64,000 nucleotides of DNA from an uncultured Bacillota bacterium. GTDB lineage: Bacteria; Bacillota_I; Bacilli_A; RFN20; CAG-631. The stretch lies in the NCBI GenBank assembly GCA_902491575.1, contig CABUID010000007.1, forward strand, positions 1 to 64,000. Direction: 5' to 3'. Shown piece after piece: positions 16,512 through 25,043 of the stretch; position 1 is the stretch's first letter, and every line of letters begins with the position of its first letter. The notes under the pieces are model-generated. The model did not search any database, was not told the origin of the DNA, and was given only the letters and a program-made list of their open reading frames with translations. Both the position numbers and the translations under genes were made by a program.

Positions 16512-17162
16512 TTATTTAACAATGATAAAATCAAATGTTTCTTTTTCTTCTTTTACTTCACAAGTATTTTTACCAGTTTTCTTCATATTTTCTTTTACGA
16601 CATTTAAAGAAGCTAAAATGTCTTCATCGGATAATTGAGTTTTTTGTTTTAATACTTGTTTGATATTGTTTGTTGTACAAGCATTTCCTTCATAAAGCCA
16701 AGAATAACCATCTTCTTCCTCTTCGACTACTGCATTTACAGTTTCAGGGGCAACTTCTTCGACTTCCTTTTCTTCTTCATTTACAGGTTCATCAACGACT
16801 TCTTCTGCAACATCTTCTGTAACTTCATTTGCGTCGAATACATTATCTTCAACAGGGGCGATAACATCTTCATCTTCTACTTCAATTGGCTCTGGTTTAG
16901 GATCAATTTCAAAATATGGTCTAAAAGTTACTACATTATGTTCTGGTACGATTTCAGGTTGTCCAGTGACTAAATTAATTTGCTCTTTAGCAGCAGTCTT
17001 TCTTAGTTTTAAAACGCCAAAACCAGAAATTTTGATTGTTTCTTCAGGACTAATTTGTTCTCTCATGTAATCGAAAACACAATCGTAAAATATTTTTGCT
17101 TCTTTTTTTGTACAACCAGTTTTTGCTACAATAATGTCAATCCATTCTTTTTGTTTTAGCAT
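16512..17162 (-). CDS. HU/IHF-family DNA-binding protein with long acidic tail and extra C-terminal domain
   Basis: 216 residues, more than twice the ~90 of HU. Residues 1-88 are an HU fold: MLKQKEWIDIIVAKTGCTKK, then IKISGFGVLKLRKTAAKEQ and NLVTGQPEIVPEHNVVTFRP for the DNA-binding arm. Residues ~89-148 are almost all Glu, Asp, Val and Pro. The last ~65 residues (from DGYSWLYEGNACTTNN) form a separate small domain I do not recognise. Twenty-one further codons are open upstream, but AGAGAGGAAATC before ATG 17162 sets the start. It is monocistronic with its own terminator. Normal histone-like HU is not excluded as a second gene elsewhere; the tail may tune DNA or protein binding. Confidence 0.8.
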   Translation of the reverse strand: MLKQKEWIDIIVAKTGCTKKEAKIFYDCVFDYMREQISPEETIKISGFGVLKLRKTAAKEQINLVTGQPEIVPEHNVVTFRPYFEIDPKPEPIEVEDEDVIAPVEDNVFDANEVTEDVAEEVVDEPVNEEEKEVEEVAPETVNAVVEEEEDGYSWLYEGNACTTNNIKQVLKQKTQLSDEDILASLNVVKENMKKTGKNTCEVKEEKETFDFIIVK

Positions 17163-17350
17163 AGTTGATTTCCTCTCTTTTTTAATTTTCGTCTTAAATA
17201 TATCACTTTTTTTTTTCATAATCAATCTTTTTTTATGATTTCTTTCGATAAAATCAACATTTTTTGACTAATTTTACAAAAAAAAAGTTTAAAAAGTAAA
17301 AAATGGGGCTATTTTAGGTATATATTTTAATATATAATCTCATTTTTTTG

Positions 17351-17379
17351 TTGAAATAAAAACCAAACTAATATATAAT
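17351..17379 (+). promoter_or_regulatory. Sigma-A promoter of the lipoprotein operon
   Basis: TTGAAA (17351-17356), 17-nt spacer and TATAAT (17374-17379), 38 nt before the first lipoprotein start. Confidence 0.7.
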
Positions 17380-17417
17380 ATTAATCGCAATGTTAAAAAA
17401 AGGAGGCTTTTCATTTT

Positions 17418-19346
17418 ATGAAAAAGAAACTAACAACAGTAACAATGCTACTAGCTACTTCCTTAGTCGCTACAGGATGTAATAGTGATAATGTTACTTA
17501 TAAGCAAAATGCAGAGGGCAAGTCTATCATTTTTTCAATTAAAAATGGTGATAAGGTTGAAGAATACACTGCAGATGATTTATTAAAAGATTTGCAAGAT
17601 AGTAGTACAGCCCAATCAAAACTTTATAGTGAAGTATCTCGACAGGTTTTCACCCATTACGCTCAAGATAATCTTGATGAAAATAAAATTAACTCCATTC
17701 GAGAAAAAGCTGCTGATGAAGTAGATGATTTTAAAGATGATTGTAATGCAAGCGCTAAAGAAGAAGGTACAGATTATGATACTTATTTAGAATCCGCTTT
17801 AGCACAAGAAGGTGTTGAGACATTAGAAGAACTTGAGGCATTATATTTTTATGAAGGTTTAAAATCAGAAATTCTAGATGATTTTGTTGAAGAGACAGAT
17901 CATTACAATTATTTCTTACAAAAATATCTTGATACTTATACACCATTCCAAGTTAAACATGTATTAGTAGCAGCAAATACCGCAGATACAAAGTTTAAAG
18001 ATGGAACAATGTCAACAGATAATGCAAGAAATTTATTAAATATCTTAAATCGTTTCTTAGCAGGTGATTCATTTGCAACGGTTGCAGAATTAACAGATGA
18101 TACTTCAAGTAAAGATAATGGTGGTATTATGCCATTTAATGAAGCACAAAATTATGTATCTGAATTTCGATTTGCAACTTATGCACAAGAAATTTTTGCA
18201 AAAAATACAACTTTAGATGAAAGATATGACGTAGCGGCAAAATTACATGTTATTAACAATGATCCTGATTCAAGTGATTATGTAAGCAAAGCTGAATTTG
18301 AAGATTCAAATTTATATTCTGTTTATCAAAATGGAATAGAATCCATAAAAATTTCAGATATCTTAGCTTTACAAGGAAATGTCACAAATCAAATGGCAGG
18401 TGCTTATAACTATTTTAAAGATGATGGTAGTGAAAAAGGAAATGATATTCCAACCATTGCTGAGCAACCTTATGAAATGAACGTCAATAAATATGACGAT
18501 AATGGTGAATTGAATAAGAAATATTATGAAGAATATGAATTAGAAAGAAATCAAATATTTAATAAAACTTTAAATTCTCATAAAGTTCAATATATTGAAT
18601 TAGATGGTGCTTATGCAACTTCTAAAAATAGTGTAAAGATTAAAGTATATGACAAAGGAATGAAGAGTTTAGTAGAAAAAACTGTTTTGGCAGATAGTGA
18701 AAATGGAAATCCAATTTTCTTTGCTTTAGCTTCAACAGGTATTCATTTTATGTCTATGGTTTGGAATAGTTTTGATCCACAATCTGTAATGCTATCAGAT
18801 GAAGTCTTAAATTCTTTATCAAAAATCATTTGTGACCGAAATAATTTCTCAGTAACAAGTTCTGGAAATACGGCTTATTATGATAAAGCAGTGGAAGAAT
18901 TAAAAGATAATTTTGACTCAGAATTAAATTATGCTTATTTTACTTTATTTGATGATTCAACTACAGATTTGACAGCTTATAAATATACTTATATTGGTCA
19001 AAATGGTGCTTATAATTCAAAATCTTCTTTAACAAAGAAAAGTGATTCATTATTAGGTGATATTTCTGGATATGCTTCATACTTAGAATATTATTTATTT
19101 GATGCAATTGTTTATCAAGAAAATTCAGAATTAATTAGCAATACACATTATTCTATTTCTTTCTATGATGATGATTTATATGATTTAATTAAAGACTATG
19201 TTCAAGATCGATTAACTACAACAGATGAGTCTTATGCATCTTCTGTACAATCCGCTGCTGAAACTTATGGTTCAAAATTAGCACGTGAAAAAGAAGTAAA
19301 AGATGCGTTGAATAATTGGATGTTCGAAAACAAAACCAATTCTTAA
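17418..19346 (+). CDS. PrsA/parvulin-like foldase lipoprotein
   Basis: 642 residues, about twice the length of Bacillus PrsA. The signal peptide ends in lipobox VATG-Cys21, so it is anchored outside the membrane. Residues ~50-170 look like a SurA/PrsA N-terminal chaperone region. Residues ~178-275 resemble a PpiC rotamase domain: VKHVLVAAN, then GDSFATVAELTDDTSSKDNG and a hydrophobic FRFATYAQEIF. PrsA proteins help secreted proteins fold. The long C-terminal half (275-642) is unassigned. AGGAGG lies upstream, and a related lipoprotein follows after 18 nt in the same operon. Confidence 0.75.
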   Translation: MKKKLTTVTMLLATSLVATGCNSDNVTYKQNAEGKSIIFSIKNGDKVEEYTADDLLKDLQDSSTAQSKLYSEVSRQVFTHYAQDNLDENKINSIREKAADEVDDFKDDCNASAKEEGTDYDTYLESALAQEGVETLEELEALYFYEGLKSEILDDFVEETDHYNYFLQKYLDTYTPFQVKHVLVAANTADTKFKDGTMSTDNARNLLNILNRFLAGDSFATVAELTDDTSSKDNGGIMPFNEAQNYVSEFRFATYAQEIFAKNTTLDERYDVAAKLHVINNDPDSSDYVSKAEFEDSNLYSVYQNGIESIKISDILALQGNVTNQMAGAYNYFKDDGSEKGNDIPTIAEQPYEMNVNKYDDNGELNKKYYEEYELERNQIFNKTLNSHKVQYIELDGAYATSKNSVKIKVYDKGMKSLVEKTVLADSENGNPIFFALASTGIHFMSMVWNSFDPQSVMLSDEVLNSLSKIICDRNNFSVTSSGNTAYYDKAVEELKDNFDSELNYAYFTLFDDSTTDLTAYKYTYIGQNGAYNSKSSLTKKSDSLLGDISGYASYLEYYLFDAIVYQENSELISNTHYSISFYDDDLYDLIKDYVQDRLTTTDESYASSVQSAAETYGSKLAREKEVKDALNNWMFENKTNS

Positions 19347-19364
19347 TAAAGGAGGACAAGAAAA

Positions 19365-21191
19365 ATGAAAAAGAACAAATTATTAGCATTATCAACATTA
19401 TTAGCTTGTACTCTTTTAGCAGGCTGTGAAGAAAATACAAAAGTTCAAGATGGGGATAAACCTATCGGTGGTGTTACTACGGGAGATCAAACATTAGATA
19501 CCAATTTAACATTACAAAAATTTTATGAAGATTTAAAAGATTCAAATGGCGGTTCAAAAGCTATTGAAAAATTAATTGATAAAATTGCAGGAATAGAATA
19601 TAGCGATGAGAATTTAGCCAGAGATTTGACAGCTGCATCATCCGATGGCTTTGATGTTCGCTATTATCATACAACAGCTTCTTTACAAAAAGAAATTGCT
19701 GAAGTATTTGAAAATGTAGTAGATGGTACTTCTTACTTAGACGATAATGGTGATTTTGATCCTGAAGAATTTAAAGAATATGTTGAAGAAACATTAGATT
19801 ATGATGTAAAAGAAGGCTTAACAAGTGACAAATATCTTACTGATAGTGATTTAAGAAATGTTTTAAAGTATAATTACGATGAATATATTGAAAAATCCGT
19901 TAAGCCAGATATTTTAGAAAATTATATTTATTTAGATTATATTACTTCTTCTAGTAAATATAAAGGTCAATTCTCAAATCAATATGCTGTTAAATTAGAA
20001 GTTTTAAAGATTGAACACGATACTACAAAACTTAATAACGCTTGGAATGAAGCACTGATTAAAGATGTTAAAGCCATTACAAGTGCAAAATCAAATATTG
20101 AATTTGGAACAACTTATTCATTTGTTACTTTCAATTCCAACAATGATTTGGTAGTATTTAATTCTACAAAGGATGCATTATCTTATGATGTATATAATTT
20201 GTCAGAAGAAAATGTAAATACTTATGTTCCTAGTTATGTTGTTGTTAATGGTACAAATCCAATTCGACAATTAGATTTTAATAAGAGTGAAGATAAAGCT
20301 AAAGTAGAAACTTTAATTGCTGATTCTACAACAAAAAAAGTTGAAGAAAAATCTTGGGTAATTACTCCTGATACAAAACCAAATCAAGAATATTATGAAC
20401 ATATTGAAGATTTATTAATTGCACGTAAATTATGGCAAATTGATTATGAGGTCATTTTAGCAAAGAATTATGATAATAAGACAACTTATTATGATGCTAT
20501 GACCGAAACAGAAAAGTCAGAAGCACAAACATTTGCAAGTACTTATTCAAACTCAAATACAAAACCAATTAAAGAAGTAGCTAAAGAAAAGAAAATTTCT
20601 GCTCAACAAGAAAAATATTATTCTGAACCAGATTATTATACAAAAAATACTTATACGAACGTTTTACCTTCTGCTTTATCTTCTTTAAGAGGAACATCAG
20701 CAAAAGACTTAATTTCACACTTAACCCAATTTGGTGATGAAAATGATAAATTCTTATTACCAACAAATGATTCATTGACTGATCCAGTTTATTTGGATAC
20801 AAGTTCAAACAATTATTATATTTGTGAAGTATCAGAATGGTATGGCTATTATGAAACAGTCGATATTTTAAATTCTTCAAAACCTTCTAAACAAATTTCA
20901 AATTATCAAATTGAAGCTTATCAAACAGGTGTTCTTACACCATGGAAATTAAATGATGAAGGAACAAGATATGTTGAAGATACTGCAGCATCCATTGTTT
21001 ATTCACAACATCCTGAGGGATTTGAAAGTGTAATTAACTTAGTCCAAATTTCTGCTGAAAACATTCTTACTGATGCAATGAAAAAAGAAGCTATTGTATC
21101 TTTGTTTGAAAAGTATTCATTAGAAATTAACGACCAGGATATTTATGATTATATTAAAACACAATACCCTGATTATTTCGAAAATGATTAA
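19365..21191 (+). CDS. Large lipoprotein, probable divergent PrsA-like paralogue
   Basis: 608 residues with lipobox LLAG-Cys21 after a typical signal peptide. Layout and composition copy the upstream gene: a short linker, DLKDSNGGSKAIEKLIDKIAG (compare LLKDLQDSSTAQSKLYSEV upstream), a helical Glu/Lys/Asp/Tyr-rich body, and an SurA-like ending (EAIVSLFEKYSLEINDQDIYDYIKTQ). I see no clear rotamase motif, so it may be a pure chaperone. AAAGGAGGAC precedes the ATG. A strong terminator follows, closing the two-gene operon. Assignment by similarity to its neighbour is inference. Confidence 0.6.
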   Translation: MKKNKLLALSTLLACTLLAGCEENTKVQDGDKPIGGVTTGDQTLDTNLTLQKFYEDLKDSNGGSKAIEKLIDKIAGIEYSDENLARDLTAASSDGFDVRYYHTTASLQKEIAEVFENVVDGTSYLDDNGDFDPEEFKEYVEETLDYDVKEGLTSDKYLTDSDLRNVLKYNYDEYIEKSVKPDILENYIYLDYITSSSKYKGQFSNQYAVKLEVLKIEHDTTKLNNAWNEALIKDVKAITSAKSNIEFGTTYSFVTFNSNNDLVVFNSTKDALSYDVYNLSEENVNTYVPSYVVVNGTNPIRQLDFNKSEDKAKVETLIADSTTKKVEEKSWVITPDTKPNQEYYEHIEDLLIARKLWQIDYEVILAKNYDNKTTYYDAMTETEKSEAQTFASTYSNSNTKPIKEVAKEKKISAQQEKYYSEPDYYTKNTYTNVLPSALSSLRGTSAKDLISHLTQFGDENDKFLLPTNDSLTDPVYLDTSSNNYYICEVSEWYGYYETVDILNSSKPSKQISNYQIEAYQTGVLTPWKLNDEGTRYVEDTAASIVYSQHPEGFESVINLVQISAENILTDAMKKEAIVSLFEKYSLEINDQDIYDYIKTQYPDYFEND

Positions 21192-21198
21192 TACTTAT

Positions 21199-21229
21199 AA
21201 AGCACTATATCTATATAGTGCTTTTTCTT
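21199..21229 (+). terminator. Terminator of the lipoprotein operon
   Basis: Arms AAAGCACTATA (21199-21209) and TATAGTGCTTT (21214-21224), then more T; begins 8 nt after the stop. Confidence 0.85.
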
Positions 21230-21260
21230 AAAAGAAAGAAGTTTTAGAAAGGATAATAAA

Positions 21261-21806
21261 ATGATTAAACAACAAATTTTATATAATATACTTATTTCTG
21301 TTTTGGGAGTTATTTTAGGACTATTATTTTGTTTTACAGATCCTAATCGATTTATAAGAATTATTTTTGCAGGATTTGGAATATTTATTATTATTAATGC
21401 TTTACCAGGTTTATTTGCACTGAATTATGCAATAAGTGAAAAAGAAAAAACAACGTCGATTATTATTTCAATAATAATGATTGTGGTGGGAATGTTTTTG
21501 ATTATCTATCCTCACACCATTGCTTATATTATTTCAGGATGCTTTTTAATCGTTTTACCTTTATATCGTATTTTGACTAGCAAAAACCATATGGAAACTT
21601 TTAAGAAAGAATTGGTGAAATTAATTGCTGGCGTATTATTAATTATTTGTGGTATTGGTACGATTACAAGTATAATCTTATATATTCTTGGCGGAACGAT
21701 TATTGTTTTAAGTGTGATTTATATGATATATAATATTGTCTTATATATACAAATAAACAAAAAAAATAAAAAAGATAAAATAGATAATGATGTTATCGAT
21801 GTTTAA
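21261..21806 (+). CDS. DUF308/HdeD-like membrane protein
   Basis: 181 residues. Six hydrophobic helices in three pairs with the repeat style of DUF308 (HdeD) proteins: GVILGLLFCF, GIFIIINALPGLFAL, IIMIVVGMFLIIYP, ISGCFLIVLPLYR, LIAGVLLIICGIGTI, ILGGTIIVLSVIYMIYNI. Molecular function of the family is not established; E. coli HdeD is linked to acid resistance. The last ~20 residues are charged. Weak AAAGGATAATAAA ribosome site. It sits after a terminator and before mscL, both envelope functions. Confidence 0.72.
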   Translation: MIKQQILYNILISVLGVILGLLFCFTDPNRFIRIIFAGFGIFIIINALPGLFALNYAISEKEKTTSIIISIIMIVVGMFLIIYPHTIAYIISGCFLIVLPLYRILTSKNHMETFKKELVKLIAGVLLIICGIGTITSIILYILGGTIIVLSVIYMIYNIVLYIQINKKNKKDKIDNDVIDV

Positions 21807-21858
21807 TATTGATTAATCAAAAAAAACCATTATAATTATATAATGGGGAGGAAGAATT

Positions 21859-22305
21859 ATGTCGAAAAAAGAAAAAAAAGGCTTTGCGAAAGAATTTAAA
21901 GAATTTATTTCTCGTGGTAGTATTGTAGATATGGCAGTTGGTGTCGTTGTTGGTGGTGCTTTTACAACCATTGTAAACACTTTGGTTTCATCCGTTTTAA
22001 CCCCATTAATTAATTATGTCGTTTATTTATTATGTGGTGGAAATATGGATTCTTTCTCTGGTTTGGATATTGTATTGATTCCAGCCACAACAGATCCTGA
22101 AACGGGAGCTGTTTTGAAAGAAGCAACTATACTAGGCTTTTCAAATCTAATTACTGCTATTATTAATTTCTTATTAATTGCTTTGACTTTGTTTTGTGTT
22201 ATCAAAGTAATTAATCGTGTACGTGCAGAAGCAGATGCTTTCAAAGAAAAAGTTAAAAAAGCTGAAGAAGAAGAAAAACAAGAAAAAGAAGAAGCAAATG
22301 AATAA
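21859..22305 (+). CDS. mscL: Large-conductance mechanosensitive channel MscL
   Basis: 148 residues. MscL opens when membrane tension rises after osmotic downshock. The N-terminal KEFKEFISRGSIVDMAVGV and first pore helix VVVGGAFTTIVNTLVSSVLTP are diagnostic; the second helix is LITAIINFLLIALTLFCVIK and a charged bundle ending in KAEEEEKQEKEEANE follows. The cytoplasmic helix is longer and more acidic than usual. GGGGAGG precedes the ATG, with TATAAT at its own promoter region just upstream (21836-21843 area). Confidence 0.95.
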   Translation: MSKKEKKGFAKEFKEFISRGSIVDMAVGVVVGGAFTTIVNTLVSSVLTPLINYVVYLLCGGNMDSFSGLDIVLIPATTDPETGAVLKEATILGFSNLITAIINFLLIALTLFCVIKVINRVRAEADAFKEKVKKAEEEEKQEKEEANE

Positions 22306-22319
22306 AGATTTGTTTCAAT

Positions 22320-22417
22320 AAAAAATCTCAATTTGATATGAATTTAACCTCATTAGTCTTTCCGATTTATTCGGTCCAACTTTTGGGATTAAGCTCAGTA
22401 TTAATTGAGATTTTTTT
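22320..22417. terminator. Long structured element closing as a bidirectional terminator between mscL and miaA
   Basis: Outer arms AAAATCTCAATT (from about 22321) and AATTGAGATTTT (to about 22414) are each followed by T runs outward, so the outer stem can terminate on both strands. Unlike an ordinary terminator, ~70 nt lie inside and contain TTAGTC/GATTAA arms enclosing two hairpins, CCGATTTATTCGG and CCAACTTTTGG. That predicts a branched fold. Confidence 0.6.
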
Positions 22418-23318
22418 ATTTTATATCTTTCCATTTATCATGAATAAGATGAATAATCGAATCATATGCAAACTCATCATTTTTAAACCAATGAATACTC
22501 AACTGGTTTTTAAAAAAAGTTCTTTGTCTTTTTGCATATTGATGCGTATGTATTTTCATCCATTCTTTAGCTTCTTCTAAAGAAAAAACATTTTGAAGAT
22601 ATAAAGAAATTTCTTTATATCCAATGGCTTTAGAAGCTGTTGTATCTGTTGGATTATTTTGCACTTCTTCGATAATTCCTTGTGTAAACATTTCATCAAT
22701 TCTATGATCTATTTTTTGATTAAGGATTTCTTTATCTAGTTCAAGTCCGATGATTAATGCGTCGAAAAGGCATTCTTTTTTTTGTTTTTTTAAAATATCC
22801 GATTTTGTATTTCCAGTCGATTGATAAATAGAAAGTGCTCGAATAACTCTACGGCGATTATTTTTATGAATTTTTTCTGCAGATGGTAAATCAATGGCTT
22901 GTAAAAGAGCATATAACTCTTCATTGCTTTTATTTTCATATTGTTTTTCCATTACTTGATTTGAAATCATTTCTTCTTCAAAAGTGTAATCAAATAAGGC
23001 TGCTTTGATATAAAGACCTGTTCCACCGACAATAATAGGAATTTTACCTTTTTGATTAATTTGATGAATCACTTTTCGTATATTTTTTTGGTATTCTTCT
23101 ACACTATAATTTTCATGAATACTTTTTATATTTAGAAGGTGGTGAGGAATACCTTCCATTTTTTCAGGTGTAATTTTATCCGTAAGAATATTCAGTTCTT
23201 TATAAACTTGCATTGCATCACCATTAATGATTTCACTATTTAATGCTTTAGCAATTTTAATAGACATCGATGTTTTCCCAACGGCCGTTTGCCCTAAAAT
23301 AACCATTACTTTATCCAT
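22416..23318 (-). CDS. miaA: tRNA dimethylallyltransferase MiaA
   Basis: 300 residues. Adds the isopentenyl group to A37 of tRNAs reading UNN codons. P-loop is GQTAVGKTS (family GPTAVGKT), followed by INGDAMQVYKEL with the catalytic Asp, GIPHHLLN, VGGTGLYIKA and RQRTFFKNQ (tRNA-binding). It is the third gene of mutS-mutL-miaA, a standard Bacillota arrangement, only 2 nt past the mutL stop. Confidence 0.95.
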   Translation of the reverse strand: MDKVMVILGQTAVGKTSMSIKIAKALNSEIINGDAMQVYKELNILTDKITPEKMEGIPHHLLNIKSIHENYSVEEYQKNIRKVIHQINQKGKIPIIVGGTGLYIKAALFDYTFEEEMISNQVMEKQYENKSNEELYALLQAIDLPSAEKIHKNNRRRVIRALSIYQSTGNTKSDILKKQKKECLFDALIIGLELDKEILNQKIDHRIDEMFTQGIIEEVQNNPTDTTASKAIGYKEISLYLQNVFSLEEAKEWMKIHTHQYAKRQRTFFKNQLSIHWFKNDEFAYDSIIHLIHDKWKDIK

Positions 23319-23320
23319 AT

Positions 23321-25042
23321 TTAAGTCCTTTTGAAAAATTTTTCAAGTTCATATTTTGTATATTTAATCATTGTTGGACGACCATGTGGACAAGTGTAAG
23401 GGTCTGCACATTGAAATAAATCATGTAAAATGACTTCCATATCTTGTTTTGTTAAAAATGTATTTGCTTTTAATGAAGCTTTACAAGCTGCTGTAGCAAT
23501 CGCATAATCCATTAATAATTGTTCATCAATTTTCTTATTGGTAATGATTTGATTGATGACGTCATCTACATAAACTTTTAAATCTACTCTTTGAAAATAG
23601 TAAGGAATTTGTGTGATTTTAAAGGTATTATTACCAAAAGGTTCAATATTAATATGAAGATGGTGCATCCATTCAATATGATCGAAAACAATTTGATATT
23701 CATTCATTGGTAATTCAATGATTAAAGGAACAAGTAAATCTACAATAGCAGAGGGTTCTTTGAAAAGTTTTTGATATTTTTCATAACGAACTCTTTCTTG
23801 AGCGGCATGTTGATCAACAAGGATAAATCCCTCTTTTGATTGAGCAATAATGTAAGTCCCATGAATTTGTCCAATTATTTCATAATCATGAGTGATAGTA
23901 TTTTTCTCATCAAATTTTAATATTTGTTGTTCTTGTTTTACTTCATTTTTATTCCAATCTTCTTCTTTTTCATGAATCATAGCCGAATAATCAAAAAAAG
24001 CTTGCGAAGGTTTATTTTCTTTTATGGGTTGTATTTTTTGAATAATGGTTTGATCATTCCCTTTTAAAGAGGAATGAATAGCTTCTTTAATTAATTCTTT
24101 TAAATCATTTTCTTTTGTAATTCGGATTTCTTGTTTGGTAGGATGCACATTAACATCAAGTAATGTTGCATCCGTTTCGATATATAAAATTGTATATGGA
24201 TAGCGATTTTCAAATAAAAATTCATGGTAACCTTCGATGACACAATCAGCTAAAAATTTATTTTTAATATATCTTTTATTTGTAAAAGCTTGAATTCCGT
24301 ATCGATTAGCTCTTGAAATGGAAATATTGCTCGTATAACCATAAACTTTAAAATCTGAATTTTCTTTTTCAAAATAAATCATGTTTTTAGCAATATTTAT
24401 TCCATAGATAGCTGATATTACTTCAATAATGTCCTTTCGACCCGAACTTTTAAAAATAATTTTTTGATTATTACTAAGAGTAAAAGCAATTTCTGGATGA
24501 GCCAAAGCCAGTTTATAGACAATATCTGTAATATAAGATAATTCACTTGTTTCTGTTTTTAAATACTTTAAACGAGCGGGGGTATTATAAAATAGTTCTT
24601 CTACTTTAATATCCGTTCCTTGTGGAATTGCACAGTTTTCTACCGATAGAATTTCCGAATGAAGACAAAATAACTTACATCCCATCTCACTATCTTTTTC
24701 TTTTGTTGATAAAGTAAACTTACTGACTGAAGAAATGGCACTAAGAGCTTCACCTCTAAATCCCATAGTTTTAATGGCAAATAAGTCTTGATCAAAACGA
24801 ATTTTGCTTGTTGCGTGTCTTTTTATAGAAAGAATAGCGTCCTCTTTAGACATGCCTATGCCATTATCTTTGACTTCAATTAATGTTTTCCCACCATCAA
24901 GAACTATAATTTCTATTTTAGTTGCTTTGGCGTCAATAGAGTTTTCAACTAATTCTTTGACCACCGAGCTTGGTCTTTCAACTACTTCTCCTGCAGCAAT
25001 TTTGTCGGCTAATGCGGCATCTAATATATTAATTCGATTCAT
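23321..25042 (-). CDS. mutL: DNA mismatch repair protein MutL
   Basis: 573 residues. GHKL ATPase domain: IAAGEVVERPSSVVKELVEN, IEVKDNGIGM, GFRGEALSAISSV. The C-terminal dimerisation/endonuclease domain carries DQHAAQERVRYEKY (the QEMLVP/DQHAxxERxxYE-type metal site), ATAACKASLKAN and DPYTCPHGRPTMI, as in MutL proteins with nicking activity. One nucleotide separates it from mutS. Confidence 0.95.
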   Translation of the reverse strand: MNRINILDAALADKIAAGEVVERPSSVVKELVENSIDAKATKIEIIVLDGGKTLIEVKDNGIGMSKEDAILSIKRHATSKIRFDQDLFAIKTMGFRGEALSAISSVSKFTLSTKEKDSEMGCKLFCLHSEILSVENCAIPQGTDIKVEELFYNTPARLKYLKTETSELSYITDIVYKLALAHPEIAFTLSNNQKIIFKSSGRKDIIEVISAIYGINIAKNMIYFEKENSDFKVYGYTSNISISRANRYGIQAFTNKRYIKNKFLADCVIEGYHEFLFENRYPYTILYIETDATLLDVNVHPTKQEIRITKENDLKELIKEAIHSSLKGNDQTIIQKIQPIKENKPSQAFFDYSAMIHEKEEDWNKNEVKQEQQILKFDEKNTITHDYEIIGQIHGTYIIAQSKEGFILVDQHAAQERVRYEKYQKLFKEPSAIVDLLVPLIIELPMNEYQIVFDHIEWMHHLHINIEPFGNNTFKITQIPYYFQRVDLKVYVDDVINQIITNKKIDEQLLMDYAIATAACKASLKANTFLTKQDMEVILHDLFQCADPYTCPHGRPTMIKYTKYELEKFFKRT

Positions 25043-25043
25043 T

